64,000 bases of DNA. Origin: Kappaphycus alvarezii (taxonomy: Eukaryota > Rhodophyta > Florideophyceae > Gigartinales > Solieriaceae). Location: positions 744,001-808,000 of the forward strand of contig NADL03000639.1 in the NCBI GenBank assembly GCA_002205965.3. The letters are read 5' to 3'. Every line of letters starts with the position of its first letter. Position 1 is the stretch's first letter. The position numbers and the translations under genes were made by a program. Shown here one piece after another: positions 48,545-62,300 of the stretch. The notes below the pieces were generated by a model that did no database searches, was not told the origin of the DNA, and saw only the letters and a list, made by a program, of their open reading frames with translations.

Positions 48545-49292
48545 CGCTGGCCCAGCCCGATCACTCCCATCCTTTCCTGTCTTCCGAACCAACAGCGAAA
48601 TCTGCGCCAATTGTGGTGCAACGCGTAGATCTTATCGCCATCTTCCTTCCTATCCAGGCGCCTTGCCTCGCCGTGCAGAATTGGATCCTCAGATACTATA
48701 AACTTTACTCCCTCTGCGGCCCCCTGCTGCAATCCAAACCGATCAATTGACTCTCTGATACCTCCTCAACGACTCCTTTAATTAACTGCACGACGTCGGT
48801 GTATGCAGCTAGATGAACGAGCGAACGGCTTCTCCAACAACTACAGCCTTCGTCAAATGGAATAATTTCTGCTCATCAGTGAATGCAGCCGCCCTGTGCG
48901 CCTCATCGGCCTACTTTACGAAGTCAACGAGATCTTCTCCCTCGCTTAACTTCAGCGACAACGCCTTCTCGAAGGCAGCTCGGGGATCTTCTTTCGGTCG
49001 GAATCTTCTCCCAAGCGCGGCGCACACCTTTTCGTAACTCTTGCCATCCTCGTTCAGTTTCCCTCCTTCGGTGGACTCCTTGTACAGGAAATGAAATGCA
49101 TCTCCTCGAAAGAACTTAATGAGCGCACGAGTTTTCTCCTCTTGAGATCCCTCTTGCTGCACCACGTTCTCGAAGTAGAACAGTAGATATTCGATTGTCG
49201 GTCCCGGCTGACCCGTCGAAAAATAAGGCGTTTTCACTCATGACTGCTTACCGCCACGAACATACACAAAAGCCCCTCGACAGAAGTACAAA

Positions 49293-49529
49293 TGAAAGCG
49301 GCGATTGCCGTCCGTTTTGCTACTGCACACTCTTGCGCAAAAGTAAACACTCAAAGAAAAAACAAGACACCCCTTTACTATCTGGCTAGTCATCCTCTTC
49401 GGTCTCCTTTCTCTTTTCTTTTATCTAGCCGCCCGTGCCTACCCTTCTACAATAAAAAAAGCCAGCGTGTAAACATTACATTCAAGGGTAGAGAATAAAG
49501 TGAGTACATGTGTATACGTGACGGTCGCA
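49293..49529 (-). repeat. LTR of the Ty3/gypsy element (right; 5' in element orientation)
   Basis: It begins TGAAAGCGGCGATTGCC and ends GTGACGGTCGCA, followed directly by the second CCAAG. Gag coding sequence begins about 55 bases inside it. Confidence 0.9.
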
Positions 49530-49534
49530 CCAAG

Positions 49535-50470
49535 CATCAAAACTTTGTCCTTAAACAGTACTCATTCAAGAAGAAGAATTTCCAGGGTAGACTGGAAATT
49601 TGGCTTGTCTTACTCCCTGAGTACGAGTTTGACGTCTTGATTGTTATTTTTTCGGCAATGGTACCGCCTATTTCCTCTCTCAAAAGCGCATAAGTAGCTG
49701 CCCCTTGGCGCAAGTGAGGAGGATGCGCGTTGCAGAGGAAATAATCTCGTGTAAAGTCGACCTCGAGCCCTTACTTGTGAATCTGAAGCAATATCTTTTG
49801 GAAAAGTCCATCCTCGCGGATTATCTTAAGTACCGCAAGAAAATACGCCGTGCCTGTAATTCTTTCGTTTTCTTTCGTTTTGAAATCCTCTGAACGACTT
49901 TGGGCAACAAAATTGTGCTCTCCCGCCCCATACGCTACTAGGCTCTGATTTTCCTGAACTAATTGGAAACTAGGACGCCGATTCAATCAAACAGCAATTT
50001 TTTTTGTTATTAGTAGCCTGTATCTATCTATGAGACCCTCACGTATGTTTGATTCATGTAATTTATGCTTGCATGCTTTCCTAGTGCAGAAGCACAAGAC
50101 AACCTTTCGCATGACCTCACTGGAATCTTCCACGATTACTGCATTGAGTTCGCAGGCCGTTTTTCCTCAGACTCCTACTTCGGCGGCACCACCTCGTTGT
50201 TGTAGAGCATTTGATCTAATACCATTTGATTGGGGTCACAACGAATGCCACTGCCGACGTGGTGGTCAAGTTCTTCGAGCAACAGATCATCCATTACTTT
50301 GGCCCCCTGGGATTAATATCTTATTATCGGATAATGTCCTTTGATTCGGGGACTAGCGCACCTCTAGACTCCCGAAGGCTCGAAGATTACATCGGAAGAC
50401 CTTGGCGGAAAATGTTTCGATGAGTAACTGTGTCGCCGAGCACATGATGGGAACAATTTAAGGGTACATT
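49535..50470 (+). mobile_element. Ty3/gypsy pol fossil (RNase H end and integrase), opposite orientation
   Basis: The plus strand carries an RNase H C-terminal stretch (about 49,540-49,640, motif LLPEYEFDV) and, after a gap, degraded integrase core sequence (about 50,210-50,460). It abuts the right target duplication of the complete gypsy element, so the younger element may have inserted into this older one. It is heavily broken. Confidence 0.6.
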
Positions 50471-51969
50471 GCTATTATTGTCTCAGATGAGGACACCAAA
50501 TCTGTTTAGGCGGTCCCTTTGATCTTTTTTGGGTGCCATAGTTGTCGCATAGCTGGAGATTTGCCGAACTTTTGCCTCATGTACGGCTTGATGCTGCTTT
50601 TTCCTCCAAACCTCCCTTACAACTCTTTGACCAGCCATTCGACTCTCAATCCCCATCGGTGGAACCCCTCGCCATAGACTTTGCTCAGTTCCCAAGGACA
50701 GACCATGCAAGCCGCAAACCTCCCATGCTTTTTCCTTTGTTCCGAGATATTGGGTGCCGGTCTCCAAGGGTTTAATCTTCGGCGTAGTGTATCCATCGTT
50801 GCTGGCCAATAATGTGATCGACCCATGCGCTACTTTATTCTCCGAGCTCCTGGCTGTGTGACCAATTCTATCAATGGAAGATCTCAGATTGTCCGTGCAC
50901 CCACTATACATGCTTCTGTTTCACGCCCGCTCTTAGTTTTATTCCTATTGCTCCCTTCCCTTTCATTGCTTCTTTTCTGTCTTTTTTGTTCTTATCAATT
51001 ACATGGTTCAATGTTTTATCTCCACTGCCATTCTTTCGTGTTAATACAAGCCTTCAACACAATAACATCTTTGGAGCCCCCCGCACAAGACGGAGGGATT
51101 ATGTAGTCAAAGAGAGTGGGGTGGTCCCCCCCTCTCGAAAATCAGTCCTCGCCAAACTCATTCACAAACGACGTGTTTTATACTCCTTTATCTGGCTCGT
51201 AAGATTAGAATCCGATCATCCGCGGCTGCATGGCCCGAAAGGTCGCCGTCGCTTAAAATTCGTGACTTGAAGCCTCAGCTTAACTTTCTCCACATCTTCT
51301 CCGTATGAACCAATGGAACCAATGGAACCTGCCACCTTTTGGACCTCAAAAATACATATCAACGCATGAAAAGCAGCATTTTACCTACCTTTCTGGGGCG
51401 GGCATTGTGGTACACCTTTCAGTTCAAATGGAAGATTCTCGATACTTCTGGCTTTAATTTAAAAACAAATCTGGCCAAATCAAAGCTCTTGACTGCTCTT
51501 ACAATCCCCAAGAGTATCACAGCAAACAGAACTATCAAGCATGAGCAACACAGAAATCGCTGACTGTCGTCGACTCACACCGCCATTCTCGAAATCCAAC
51601 TAATGTGGTACATTCCCGAACTTGGGAACAAGACTCCAATACTTCCAGTTTGGATCTTCCATGCACTCCTGATTCCCAACGGATTCCGCAAACACAACCC
51701 TATGAGTCTTAAGAATGGCTGTATCGACGTTATGCAGCTTTAGCAAGACACGGCCGCCTCATCGTCTACATCGCTTGCATCTTGAGAAATCATGTCCTCA
51801 CTCAATATATTCCTTGCGCAATCGTTCTTCTTAATAATTTCATCCTGAATATCAATCTAGTCCTTCTTGAGAAGCTCACCATCTTTGTTTTTACTCCGAG
51901 AAATGCCCAAAGAGGGAATGGAAACTTCTACAGCCTTTGTGAAAAGTACTGTACATTAAGCGTTTTCCT
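50471..51969. other. no confident gene; possible extension of the gypsy fossil
   Basis: Weak plus-strand similarity to the region after a gypsy integrase core continues to about 50,600. Beyond that nothing is recognised. Confidence 0.35.
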
Positions 51970-53850
51970 TGGTTAATAATCGACTTTTGAACCTTATTCC
52001 TTAAGCTCAGCCTCTTCTTCTCGGCTCTCTCCGCGGCTTTCCTCGCGCGCTCACACGCTAGGGTCTCTTTACGAATATGGGCTTCGGCCGTCTTCTTGGC
52101 CTTCTCCTCAGCCTTACTTTTTTCTGCAAATCGGCATTGATTCTTTTCTGTTCTATAGCTGTAGCTTCTTTCGCTTTTCGAGGAGATATCTCTTCCTTTT
52201 CTTTCCCTTGCGCAGTCGCGCATTTCCTTCCTCTTCTTCCTGCTTCTGTCATTTCTCTATTAACTTCCCGTGGGTGAGATACACTGCTGGGGCGGCGCGA
52301 TTGAGTGGAACGGTCATAGAAATCTGGAGGATTCTTACAGACTTTCTTTTTCGTAGGGGTGCGCTTCTCAATGATGACCTCTACCGCTTCATTCCAGACT
52401 CCATGAGCATCTGCAAATTGTGCATTTAAACGTTTTGTCGCCCTTCTTCTTCGTCGCCTGAATAATCTCCTTCTACTGTCTCTGAAGTTCCAATCGCATA
52501 GAACGTCGCTCCGCCTCGGTATGGACATTCTTAACCCCGTCCACTTTTCTTTAGCCCGCGTCAGAAATTAAAAGTCCATCAGCCACAGGCCAATCGCAGT
52601 GAAGGCCTTTTGAACAACATCGGTTGTCAGGGATCTAAACCCGCAGCGCCAAGCTTGAGCTTGTTGCTAAAGTCCCCGAAGTCCAAGAACAATATCCTTG
52701 TAAAGAATTGGTACGTTTCGCGAAAAAGTTTTTTGAACTGCTTACTGACTGACTGATCGCATGCTTGCAAGAAGTGAGACGTATTCGCGGGGCTCCGAAT
52801 GACTTCTATATTGGCTTCTTTCCCATTCGAGAGCATTTATGTCCGTGACGCGACTTATGGCCGTCAAGGAGGAGCAGCATCTTTTTTCCCTTTGTGTACC
52901 TGGGATCATAAGCTTTGATATGCTCGATTACAACAGGAATCAATTCTTTGGTCTTTGACCCATTTTTGCTGCAGGTTACAAACGCATCGTGAGGAAACAA
53001 GTTTTCCGTTGCCAGAAAATGTGGGACACCTGCGCTGTCCTTGAACAAATCTGGTGACAATGGTTATACCATCGATTCATTTCGTACTGTCTGGCAAAGA
53101 TGAAGAATGGAGGTAACACATTACCCGCGTCGGAAGCAATTACGACGACTGTTAAGTGCTTGCCTTGGTTGTCGCACATCATTTTGATTCCGCCGTGTGT
53201 GTCTGTCCGCCGACACATACCACTTTTCGGTTTCTGCGACGTTAATGGATACCTGGGTTTCATCCATGTTCCACAAAGTGTAGGGGTCTTCCGCAACATG
53301 TGGGTTATGTTTTTCGCAGAGTTTGAGTTTCTCTACAAGTGTTCAAACATGCTCTGGATTCTGAGCGGCAATCTTTGCTTCCTACCTGGATTCCATTTTT
53401 CGATATGTGATGTCGCGGTGGCGAGCACGGAAGCAGCGAATCCATTCATCGCTCGGGTAGCCGTTTGTAAAACATCGTCGTCCATCATCAGCAATCTCGG
53501 CCGCAATTGCCTTGACTGTGTCATTGGATGCGGCGATGCTCCGAGATTTCCTTTACTCGAGCAACCATGGCTCTCTCTTCGAGATAGGAGTGAATAGTAG
53601 GCGTTCCTCTTTTCAGGTTGTACTCAGAGTCATCGTATTCCTCTCCGTTTTGTTTCGCTATGTCAACGATTTCTTCAATCTACCAATTGTGCCAACTGAA
53701 AGGCCTGTAGCACCAGCTATCGCGAGATAGGGCGTTTTAATGTTGAGAAAGATCTATTGCTCTGCTTCGCTTGGCTCGGAGAAGCTTTTCGGCCTCCTTT
53801 CGCTGTTTGTGTTTGATCGTTTGGCGGCGCATAGATTTAGTCTCCATGAA
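51970..53850 (-). mobile_element. pogo/Tigger-like DDE transposase, frame-changed
   Basis: This is a DNA transposon of the Tc1/mariner-pogo group with a CENP-B-like transposase. From the N-terminus: a pipsqueak-type helix-turn-helix (YLAIAGATGLSVGTIGRLKKS, about 53,680-53,740), then a CENPB-type second HTH (near 53,420-53,520). The catalytic core has aspartates in LWNMDETQVSINV (about 53,260) and KMLLLLDGHKSRHG (about 52,870). SPANTSHFLQACDQSVSKQF (about 52,750-52,800) holds the third acidic position. The C-terminus is a long Lys/Glu/Arg/Ala coiled coil (KAEEKAKKTAEAHIRKE, about 52,080), typical of this group. At least five frame changes or stops make it inactive. Terminal inverted repeats were not found by eye. 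Confidence 0.8.
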
Positions 53851-55589
53851 GAGGTTGAGGGATTTTGGGGAGAGATATGGTGGCAATAGAGGTCTGGAAT
53901 GGACAGTTGTGTATGTGACGGATTGTTGCGTTCCTTTTTGGCGCGGTTTGTAATTTTAATGGTTTTGTCATAGCTCAATTGGAAAAAAGTATTGTACTGC
54001 TTGTTTGAGAGGAATGCAGAGCAATGTGACGAAGAAGCGCGCGCTTTTTGTTTGAACGAGGTCGGCGTTCATGAGAGAGACATTCGGGGGAATTTTTTGG
54101 GTTCTTTTAATGTATGGAAATTTGGTCGGTTGTCTTCATGCCGCTAGTATGTTGCGCGTGATAAGTCGCCACTGATACGTAACACTAAATGACAGTCCTT
54201 ACAGATCCAGCTCAACGAGACATTCGGAGATTCAGTTGGTGTCATTTTAATCACCATTGACTCAATCTGTGGCTCTTGGGGCTGGCAACCGATGATGTAG
54301 TTTACGTGTACCACTTTACCCCGGTGTACCATATTGCTCGCCCCAAAAAGGTAAATATAAGCTCAAATTATTCTTAATGAAAGCGCGGACGCACGGTGCA
54401 CCATCCTTGACTACCATATGGTGTCTGCATCGTGGCGCAAGGTCTTCTTCAGGTCAGTCTCCCATCGCAACTGGTTCATCTGTGAGCATTTTGAAGCGCA
54501 GATTCTTGAAATATCTTAAATGTCAATCGAAGACCCGATCTGCCAGCTCCTGTCCCTGTTTCTCAGTCAGGATCCCATGCACACAATACTTAATAACCTG
54601 ACTATATCTATGTTTATTTAATATCGCTTTCGAGGATTCTGTGACCGCCCGGAACCATAAATTGGACCTTTGTGCCCTTATTGGTCCGCAACTGGAGTCT
54701 GTGGATTTGGATTGTGTTACACCAGCTTGGGAGGAATTCAAAGCCTCTGGCAATCATGACAACTGCTTTTTCGTTGGTTTCATACCTTCCGCGCTCAATA
54801 AGCTCTACAGCAACCCTACTTTTATAACACTCTTCCCTTTGGCGCGCTGCGACCCGAGTCGGTAACCTTATTCACGCTTCTCAAGCGAGGGTTAAGTATA
54901 AGTGAATCCGGGCGGGGAGGGGCGGGTGCTTCTCCTTAGGCAGTAACAGAGCTTCCGATGACTCTGGACCAAACGCGAGCGGCCACAGGAGAGGGCCTGT
55001 TCGTAGAAGCTGTGAAACATTTAATGCTGAGCTTTATATTTACAGAGGTAGTGTATATAGGCTTAAAAGTTGATAGAGTTTACTAGGATATTTGTGTGTT
55101 TTTACTTAGCACCTTTGGGCTCTATTGCGCAACTTATTTTTCCATTAACCCCTTGATTCTTATTCACAACCCTTCTTTGTAGGTCCCTGTTCTGAGAACC
55201 TACAGCAGCGCTGCTCTAACCAAGAGCGATGTTCGAATGTTGTAAAATTGATGATCAATTCTTGTAACAATCCAGAACCACCTGGTTTGTTCTGGAGGGC
55301 TCTGGGGGCTCTAGCGCGCATGAAAGGAAGGCAATTTAACGTGAAAATTTTATTTTGGATTTTATTTTGGCATGCTGCGCTGGCTGCGCTGGCACTGGGA
55401 TGCAAGTTTTATTTTCGATTACTTTTAGATAAATGCTTTGCATTGAACTGTAGCGGTGCAGAGCTGGCAAAGGTACTGCGCAGGTGCCACAAATTTCGGC
55501 AGTTCGGAACTGTATATAAGGAGGGGTACAAGTGAAATTTTAGGGGCACTAAGAAAAAAACTCAAAGTTATGAGTTTAGTCTGCCAGTC
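53851..55589. other. no recognisable gene
   Basis: The left part may be 5' sequence of the pogo-like element. Frames at 54,370-54,870 are open on both strands but show no known domain. GTGTACCA occurs twice close together near 54,305-54,330. Confidence 0.35.
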
Positions 55590-56873
55590 TTCCTTTGCCC
55601 CAACCACTATTCCGTTTCAACTCATGCCGGAAAGAAGCTGGTCTGAGGCTTCCGTATTAAGCATGGAGCGCTACTTTACGGCTAGCGGATGTATTTTCCG
55701 CCTTTATAGTAAGGGAATACTTGTATTCAGTATGCGTTTTTTGTCCAAAAGAGCGCGTCGAGATCGTAGAGTAACCATTCACGTCCATAAGCGCAGCAAT
55801 AGGGACGATAGCCCTCCCGTCTGCTTCTTTCTCATATTTATCCCTCGGACTCCCAAAGGAGCCACATCTAATCGATCCCAACCTCAGCACCTCTACCGGC
55901 TACGCTCAGGGGTTTGGAGGCAATCCTACTTTGCCTCTTCTTCCATCCTCCATCCAGAATTCTCGACATTTCAGATCATACCATTGCTCAACAACTTTTT
56001 GAACTTTCAGAAGCTTGCAAAATAATTGACTAATGCGAATAAAATATTGTACTGTAATGAAATTCTCATGCGCCGTACGGCTCCTAAGGCCAATAAACTG
56101 CAATATGACGGAGCAAAAACTGCTTTCAATATTTAATTTCCCCTCTACGAGCCTCTGAGACATCTGTGCACTGAAATATTATACTTTGAACGAGGTGATA
56201 CCAAATTTCAATGCCTTTGCGAGCCCACTTCTCCGTAATACATGATGTGAAATCCAATGTAGTGCAAAAATGACGACAATTCGCCTAAACACGTGGCCAA
56301 AACCCGCCCCCAATATTTCTATGGCATTTAGATCCATGCTGCACGCTGGCCAGCACATGAACCTCTTGATTCTTCCTTACATCATACAGGTAGGAGTCGA
56401 AGCCGTCTGGATCATCTAAATTAATGTTTTCCTCATCTGAGAACACTAGTTGCCTCCAATTCCGTCGCGACCAGGCATGGAGATAACTTTACCATTCTAA
56501 ACGACTTTTTCTTGGTTTACAGTCAGTAACCGTGCGTTTTTTGAAATCTGAAACTTTAAATATCGCTGTGTAGACAGTATTTCCTGCATCTGACGATATT
56601 AAAGTGGTACGTAAAGCGACTTACGGGGCTGAGGTGCAGAGCTTTGCCCTTTTGCTGCTTCGCGAACTAAAAATCTACGAATTTTGTCAGAAATGTTTGT
56701 GTTTCCGGCAGTTTTCGTACGCTTCTCATATTTTTTTGTCTACTGCATATCTTTTGATAAATTCTCGGTGCTTTTCTTATGCTTTGAGCAACCGCATGCA
56801 GGCTCAAGCCATCCGTCTGCAGGACATCAATTTGACCTCGCTGGTATTCAGTTAGGAATCGACCTTGGGACAT
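55590..56873 (-). mobile_element. Tc1/mariner-like transposase, broken
   Basis: The N-terminus (56,667-56,873) has the homeodomain-like HTH of Tc3/Tc1 transposases: RFLTEYQRGQIDVLQTDGLS followed by HAVAQSIRKA. The catalytic start QLVFSDEENINLDDPDGFD lies near 56,400-56,450, where SDE holds the first Asp and the rest matches the family's W...VVFSDE...NLDGPDG block. The C-terminal part (55,657-55,890), with IVPIAALMDVNGYSTISTRS, matches the region in which Tc1 transposases carry the ALMDAI...W..I helix. Stops and frame changes separate the parts, and the middle catalytic Asp block is poorly preserved. Possible terminal inverted repeats are AAGTGAAATTTTA near 55,530 and TATAGGAATTTCGCGCACTT near 57,163, but this is weak. 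Confidence 0.7.
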
Positions 56874-59389
56874 TTTCGGTCAGGAAAGGTGCTGCAGACG
56901 GATTATGTGTTGAAATGGATCGAGTAGAGCAATTACAGGCGTTTATTGTGCTTTGAATAGGCACCAATATTTTTTTTCGTCAGATTTCGGTATAGGAAAT
57001 TTTGCACCTTGGAGGAGCCTTATTTGAAATTTTTGGCTAAAAATTTCCGGATTAAACTGAAAACCTGCTCCTACATTCAGTTTTATGAGAAAAAATACTG
57101 CCCAATAATCAGTTCAATCGCGTCATTTTTTCGGAAAACTTCAACAAAGGGGTAGCGACGTATAGGAATTTCGCGCACTTCAGGTTAAATTAAAATGGTT
57201 AAAAATTGATTAGCGAGCGTAATATTGCGCAATGGATTGTTATCTGCTATTTTTAACCTTCCTCCCCTCTTTCGGCTAACAAAGAATATATGTACCCTTT
57301 GTAGTTGGATCAGATGTATCTAGGGACATACACCGTGAGGTCCACAAAATAAAAGATGACTGAGAAACAGTAGAAAATAACTGAAAGTAATCACATAGTA
57401 CAGTAGATGAATACAGTAGGTGTAGTACTAAAAAATAATTGATGTAATCAAAATAACTGATGGTCATACGGAAAGAAGCGCCACCGCCACCAACATGGCC
57501 CTTTCCTAGGAACCGTAGGACGGCATAATATTTAAAGAGTTTCTGAGTGCATCTGAAGAATTCCACGACCCAAAATAACCTATCCTCTCCTGCTACTTTG
57601 TGCCGCGTGCACCGCTCCGCGCTTTTCAGCATTCAACTTCCGGGTTCAGTGTGCCGTCCTTCTCCATTTCGTATCATCATCACTGGAAACCATTTAAATT
57701 GAAGTTAAACATGAGATTATGGACTCATACTGTCCTTTGTAGTAAAGAAGAATGTATAACGGTGTTATGGGTCCTGAAAATTCCTGCGAGATCCATTGAA
57801 TTGACGAAAAGGAAGCAAATACCACAGAACTCGACAGTTGGAAGAGCAAAATATGATGTAAAGTACAGCAAGAAAGCGGCAGTCTAATGTCCTCCTTACT
57901 GCATAAAAACTTCGATGACTAGAAGCTTCCCTGAAGTCTAATGAGTGCTTTCGAGTTTTCAACCCTGGTGCTGAGGTCAATAAAAAGGAAAATAATCCAT
58001 ATAAGCCCATACTGACACCAATAAGACCATAAAGTCCCTCTATTTCAGGGAAGAAAGTCAAAACGTCCTTTTAAGAGTGTACGTCAGAGGGTACGCACTG
58101 GGTAAGTTTGAAGCGATAGGGCTTAACTACTTTGAGGTCCGATTTCTTTACGGCATCTGTATCGTGACCTTCATCTCACCTCGGGAGCTATCAGAATATG
58201 TAGATCAGAAAATATCTTTTCGCCTCAGCCTTCCGTAGTATATCATAGATATGGGTACTTATAAAGAGTGCTCTAAAACCCATAATGGGTTATTTTCGAA
58301 GCGTTGAGGCTACTATCCAAAGGTGTGAGTGACTCTCTGTATGTAAATTACTTCAATGTTCATTAGTGGACCAACAAGGGGCATCGGATTGATCTCTACA
58401 CCTTCACTGTCAAGGGGCCGCCTCCGGGATATGGAATTCAGAACTCACCGAATTGGAACGCACGAAAAGGGAAAAGAGATGATTTAGTAGTAAATAAGGT
58501 CTGCTGAATAGAGCTCAACACCCTCAACGAGCCTACACTAAATGGAGAAAAGCCAGTCTAACTCTGCGATCGGCGGCGGCTATTGATTTTATTCTCTTCA
58601 AAGTCTGGAGATTTTTGCAGTGTTTCGGACCCAAACAATGGATCTATGCGACAGCGACCCAGATTTATCTGCTACAGATCATCATCAACTTTTTAGAGGT
58701 CGTCTGGGCTTTGTTCCCCAAAAATCGTTTCAAGGAAGCTTCCGTGAAATGCATCTCGCACTTCTCGTCAAAATCTAAAATGATCACCGATCCGTGCGCA
58801 CGTATAGAAAAATGGCGTGCTGCAAACCAAAACCTTCTACTACTACTGCCGCAACGAATAAACCTTTTACATAATAGTCCGTAATTTCTTCCATATATTA
58901 GGTATCTACTTATTCTTTACCCCTTCATGAAGAATTTTCTTGAACCGGTCGGTTGTCTTCCATTCGAGACGGATGTAGAGAACTGCCATAATGGCCAGAT
59001 GAAATCACGAAGAGTGATGATCTGCGACACAAAACTGTGCATAGCTATTATAGTTTCATTGCGTTCTTTCAAAGCACTATACAACCCTACAGACTTAGAA
59101 GAAGATAACCATAATTTGAGATACCGCTTCTCCTTCCGATGAAGGTTCGTGCAGAAGCGTTTCCCGACCCTCTTGAGCTTCTTGTTCCGCAATTGTGTCT
59201 TTCCTTTAGATTTTTATCTTTGGTGGCTCTTTTTATCTTCCCAGTCTTTTCTTTATTGAAACATGTACTCAAAATATCAAAGATACTTCAGAAATCATTA
59301 TGAAAACTTGTAATAAAGAGGTAAAGGAAAACGAAAAGGGTAGCTGAATCTTCAGCACCCTTAAAATTTAATTTTGGAAAAACATAGGA
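56874..59389. other. AT-rich sequence, no recognisable gene
   Basis: Two similar blocks TATAGGAAATTTTGCAC (about 56,991) and TATAGGAATTTCGCGCAC (about 57,163) form a direct repeat, possibly the duplicated end of the Tc1-like element. Short open frames up to about 118 codons occur, none recognisable. Confidence 0.4.
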
Positions 59390-62300
59390 CCAAGTATTTA
59401 TGGTATCGCCCGCCACGTATGGATGGATCGTAGACAATGCATACCACTGGCAGAAATTGTCCAGTGCCAAGGACAAGCGACTTTCCAAATGCAGTAGGAT
59501 CCCAAGAAACGTGGCCGGAAAGTAGTCACGTTATCCTCGGGCGCTAGGCCCTTTTCATGGGCTATTAGGATCCGGTCACCCATACTAAGCTTTAAGGATT
59601 GCTGCGCCTTACTTTCATCAACAGAAATCTGCAAATACTTATCTATCTGTGTTGTAAAAACTTTTAGCGAAGCCAAAATCTCCAGGCGGTGAAGATCTCC
59701 TGAAGTGTTCAATACCAATGCGAAGATATCGGACGGATAAATGTGTGATACTACTACGAGAAATAGTTTAGAAGGCTATGCCACCGGTTTCGGTAGCCAT
59801 ATACAATTTTAGAAAAGCACTAATCCAGTCGACTCCATATCCAATTACGATTTTCTTCATTTCGTTCCCAATAGCGCATGACATCCTTTCGATGCTACCA
59901 TATGATATCGAAGAACAGGACAGTACGGTGCTCCACTTAACTAAATTCTTCTTCATGAACTCAAAGGGGTAAACTGTGGTAAAACATCAAGCGTTGTCAG
60001 ACACAACGGTCTTCGAAGGATCAAAAAGAGAAAACATATCCTTTTCAACGAGTCCGATCACTACCTCAGCTGAATAGATCTTTGGAGCCGCTGTAATTAT
60101 CCAGCGAGGTGCTCGAGGACAATGAGTAGGATTTCTTGTCCTGTTTTAGACGTTGAAAATGGTCCAGCGAAGTCAATTTAAAAGAATTTTCTTAGCATTT
60201 CGGTCAACTATATCCAACACAGAATCTTAGTATTGACCTTTAGGCACCAATCACAAATTATGAAGTTTCTCTGAATGTCTTGATAGAATCGATGCTACCA
60301 AATTGGTCTAAATCGAACTTTTTAGTGGTCAAAATAACATAATTTATCATGAAAGGTCCTTAGTATCTACGGCTTATCATTGATGCCAGATATAACGCGG
60401 AGAACATTCTTTTTATGCCTCAGCAACTTTCTTTTTCATAAACTTTTTGAAGCAGACTTTATCAAATGTTCCTTAACTTTATCTTGTTCTAAAATATTCA
60501 GCCCTTAAGTGTAGCGGGTGAGGTCAACCAAGTATGATTTCATCACGAGATTCTCTGCGTAACTAAAGGGACTCATTATGGAAACTAGACCTACTTCAAT
60601 AACATCCGGTTAGTTTGAGGTCTCGGCTTTTATCACATGAGAAGGTTATTCGGTAGCGCTACTTCTTGACGAATGGCAATATACGACCTCAAATTCGTAT
60701 TCAGCCAGAAAATAAAGCCAGAACGCCAGCCTTACATGGACAAAACTTATCTTAAAAGCAATATAAGTACTTTATGTTTAGTATCTTGCTTTACTTACTT
60801 TGTCATTATCAATTACAACCGTGAATTTTTACGCGTAAATAACGGCAAGAGCTTCCCTCTTGGACGTATATATTTTGGATCTGCTTAATTTATCGTGTCA
60901 TCCGCTCCTATGAAAAGTTACATCAACTATATTCTTTCATCTAGGAGAGTACTGCCCCAAGGCGACGTTCGAGGCATATTTCCCGACGACTAAATCCGCA
61001 CTGAAATTGAGAAATGATAACACTTATTGTGATGTAATTCTCCCTTACAAATTCCGAAATGCTTCTTTTATCTATTCTGTCCGGGTGAAATTCTTATTTT
61101 TGGAGTAATTTTGCGGTATATCGCTACGGGTAACGTTCTAAATGACTTCAAACCCCTTGGAGAAGCGCGCTTATAAAATGATACCCAAAAAAGCTTCGTA
61201 AATTCTCTTTTTTATCGTAACGGGTTCCTTTTTGATATTAATAATCTTCCTTTTATCGTATTGGCGTCCATTCCTATCCAATAAATGGCAATAAAGCTTG
61301 AAAATAGATTCCGAGATGGCTCATTTCGTAATAATCAACTTAAGCCCGGCCTCTTCGATAGCTTTGAAGAACATTCGAATACCTTTCACGGGTTTTTCGA
61401 TCGTACTTGAGAACAAAAAGCATTCCAGATATACTGGAGAGAAGAGCAAAAGTAATCAATTGTTCGCTGTGATTTGGACTGCGAATTAATCATACCAAAG
61501 TGCATCATCCCGAACTTGAATGTGCCCAAAGTATAAAGCAAGTTATTCCTTTGAATTGCATTCTTCGCTCATGTAAATCATCCAATATTCTGCGAAAAGA
61601 TCAATGTTTATATAGACCAAGATTCTCTTCAAGTAATTGACTATTTCTTCAACCTTTGGCAGCGGTCAAAGTTCGAACTTCATTTGTTAGTTCAGCGTAA
61701 GGCAGGGTGTGGTGTATTCTTTGTGAAGATTAAGACCGGAAAGACCAAGCTGAGGATGATAATTCTAGGATCCTGGCATAAAGGGTAACATCGATCTCCT
61801 TACGGGAAATTTCGTTCTAGCAGTGAGAAATTCGACGAGCCCTGTGATGAACTGGCGTCCTGTTCTGAAGCTCTAATCCATTTTTTGTCTGTACCAATGA
61901 GAATTGTAGCCCTCCGATTATTTATGCCTACATCCCTGATTCCTAGAGTAAACTTTTTATCTTCTGCTGTGTTTCTTTAGGAAGATGAGTCAGTCTGTCC
62001 CTGAGTTCCCGTTTCATCTATTCCTCGTTTATTTTACCTCCCTCTTCGACGGCGGCTGTAAACTTGCCAGCTAGATCTTTATCATACTTATCGGTACTTT
62101 CATAAACTTCTTCTTGGATTGATATAACCATTTCTTCTTCTGAGTTATCCGTTGAATCTGTAACAGCATTGGAGTCAGAGGTAAGGTCTTCGATAGTCAT
62201 CACAATTTCCTCACACTTCATAAGCTGCTTCTCGGCGACTTTACCTTGTTTCAATGGAAACAGGACTTCTTAGAAGCCAATTTGTAGGCGAACACTTTCG

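Larger units (their letters stand above)
43008..49534 (-). mobile_element. complete-length but broken Ty3/gypsy LTR retrotransposon with 5-bp target duplication
   Basis: LTRs bound the element (43,013-43,245 and 49,293-49,529, both TG...CA), and the target duplication CCAAG is present at 43,008-43,012 and 49,530-49,534. The coding strand is minus. Parts in order from the right are gag (about 49,237-47,900, with a CCHC zinc knuckle near 48,490), aspartic protease (about 47,600-47,750), reverse transcriptase (about 46,900-46,130), RNase H (about 45,950-45,560) and integrase (about 45,350-44,500). That is the Ty3/gypsy order. It is broken in roughly ten places. The LTRs differ at about a fifth of positions by eye, so the insertion is not recent. 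About 1.2 kb between integrase and the left LTR has no recognised coding content. Confidence 0.9.
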
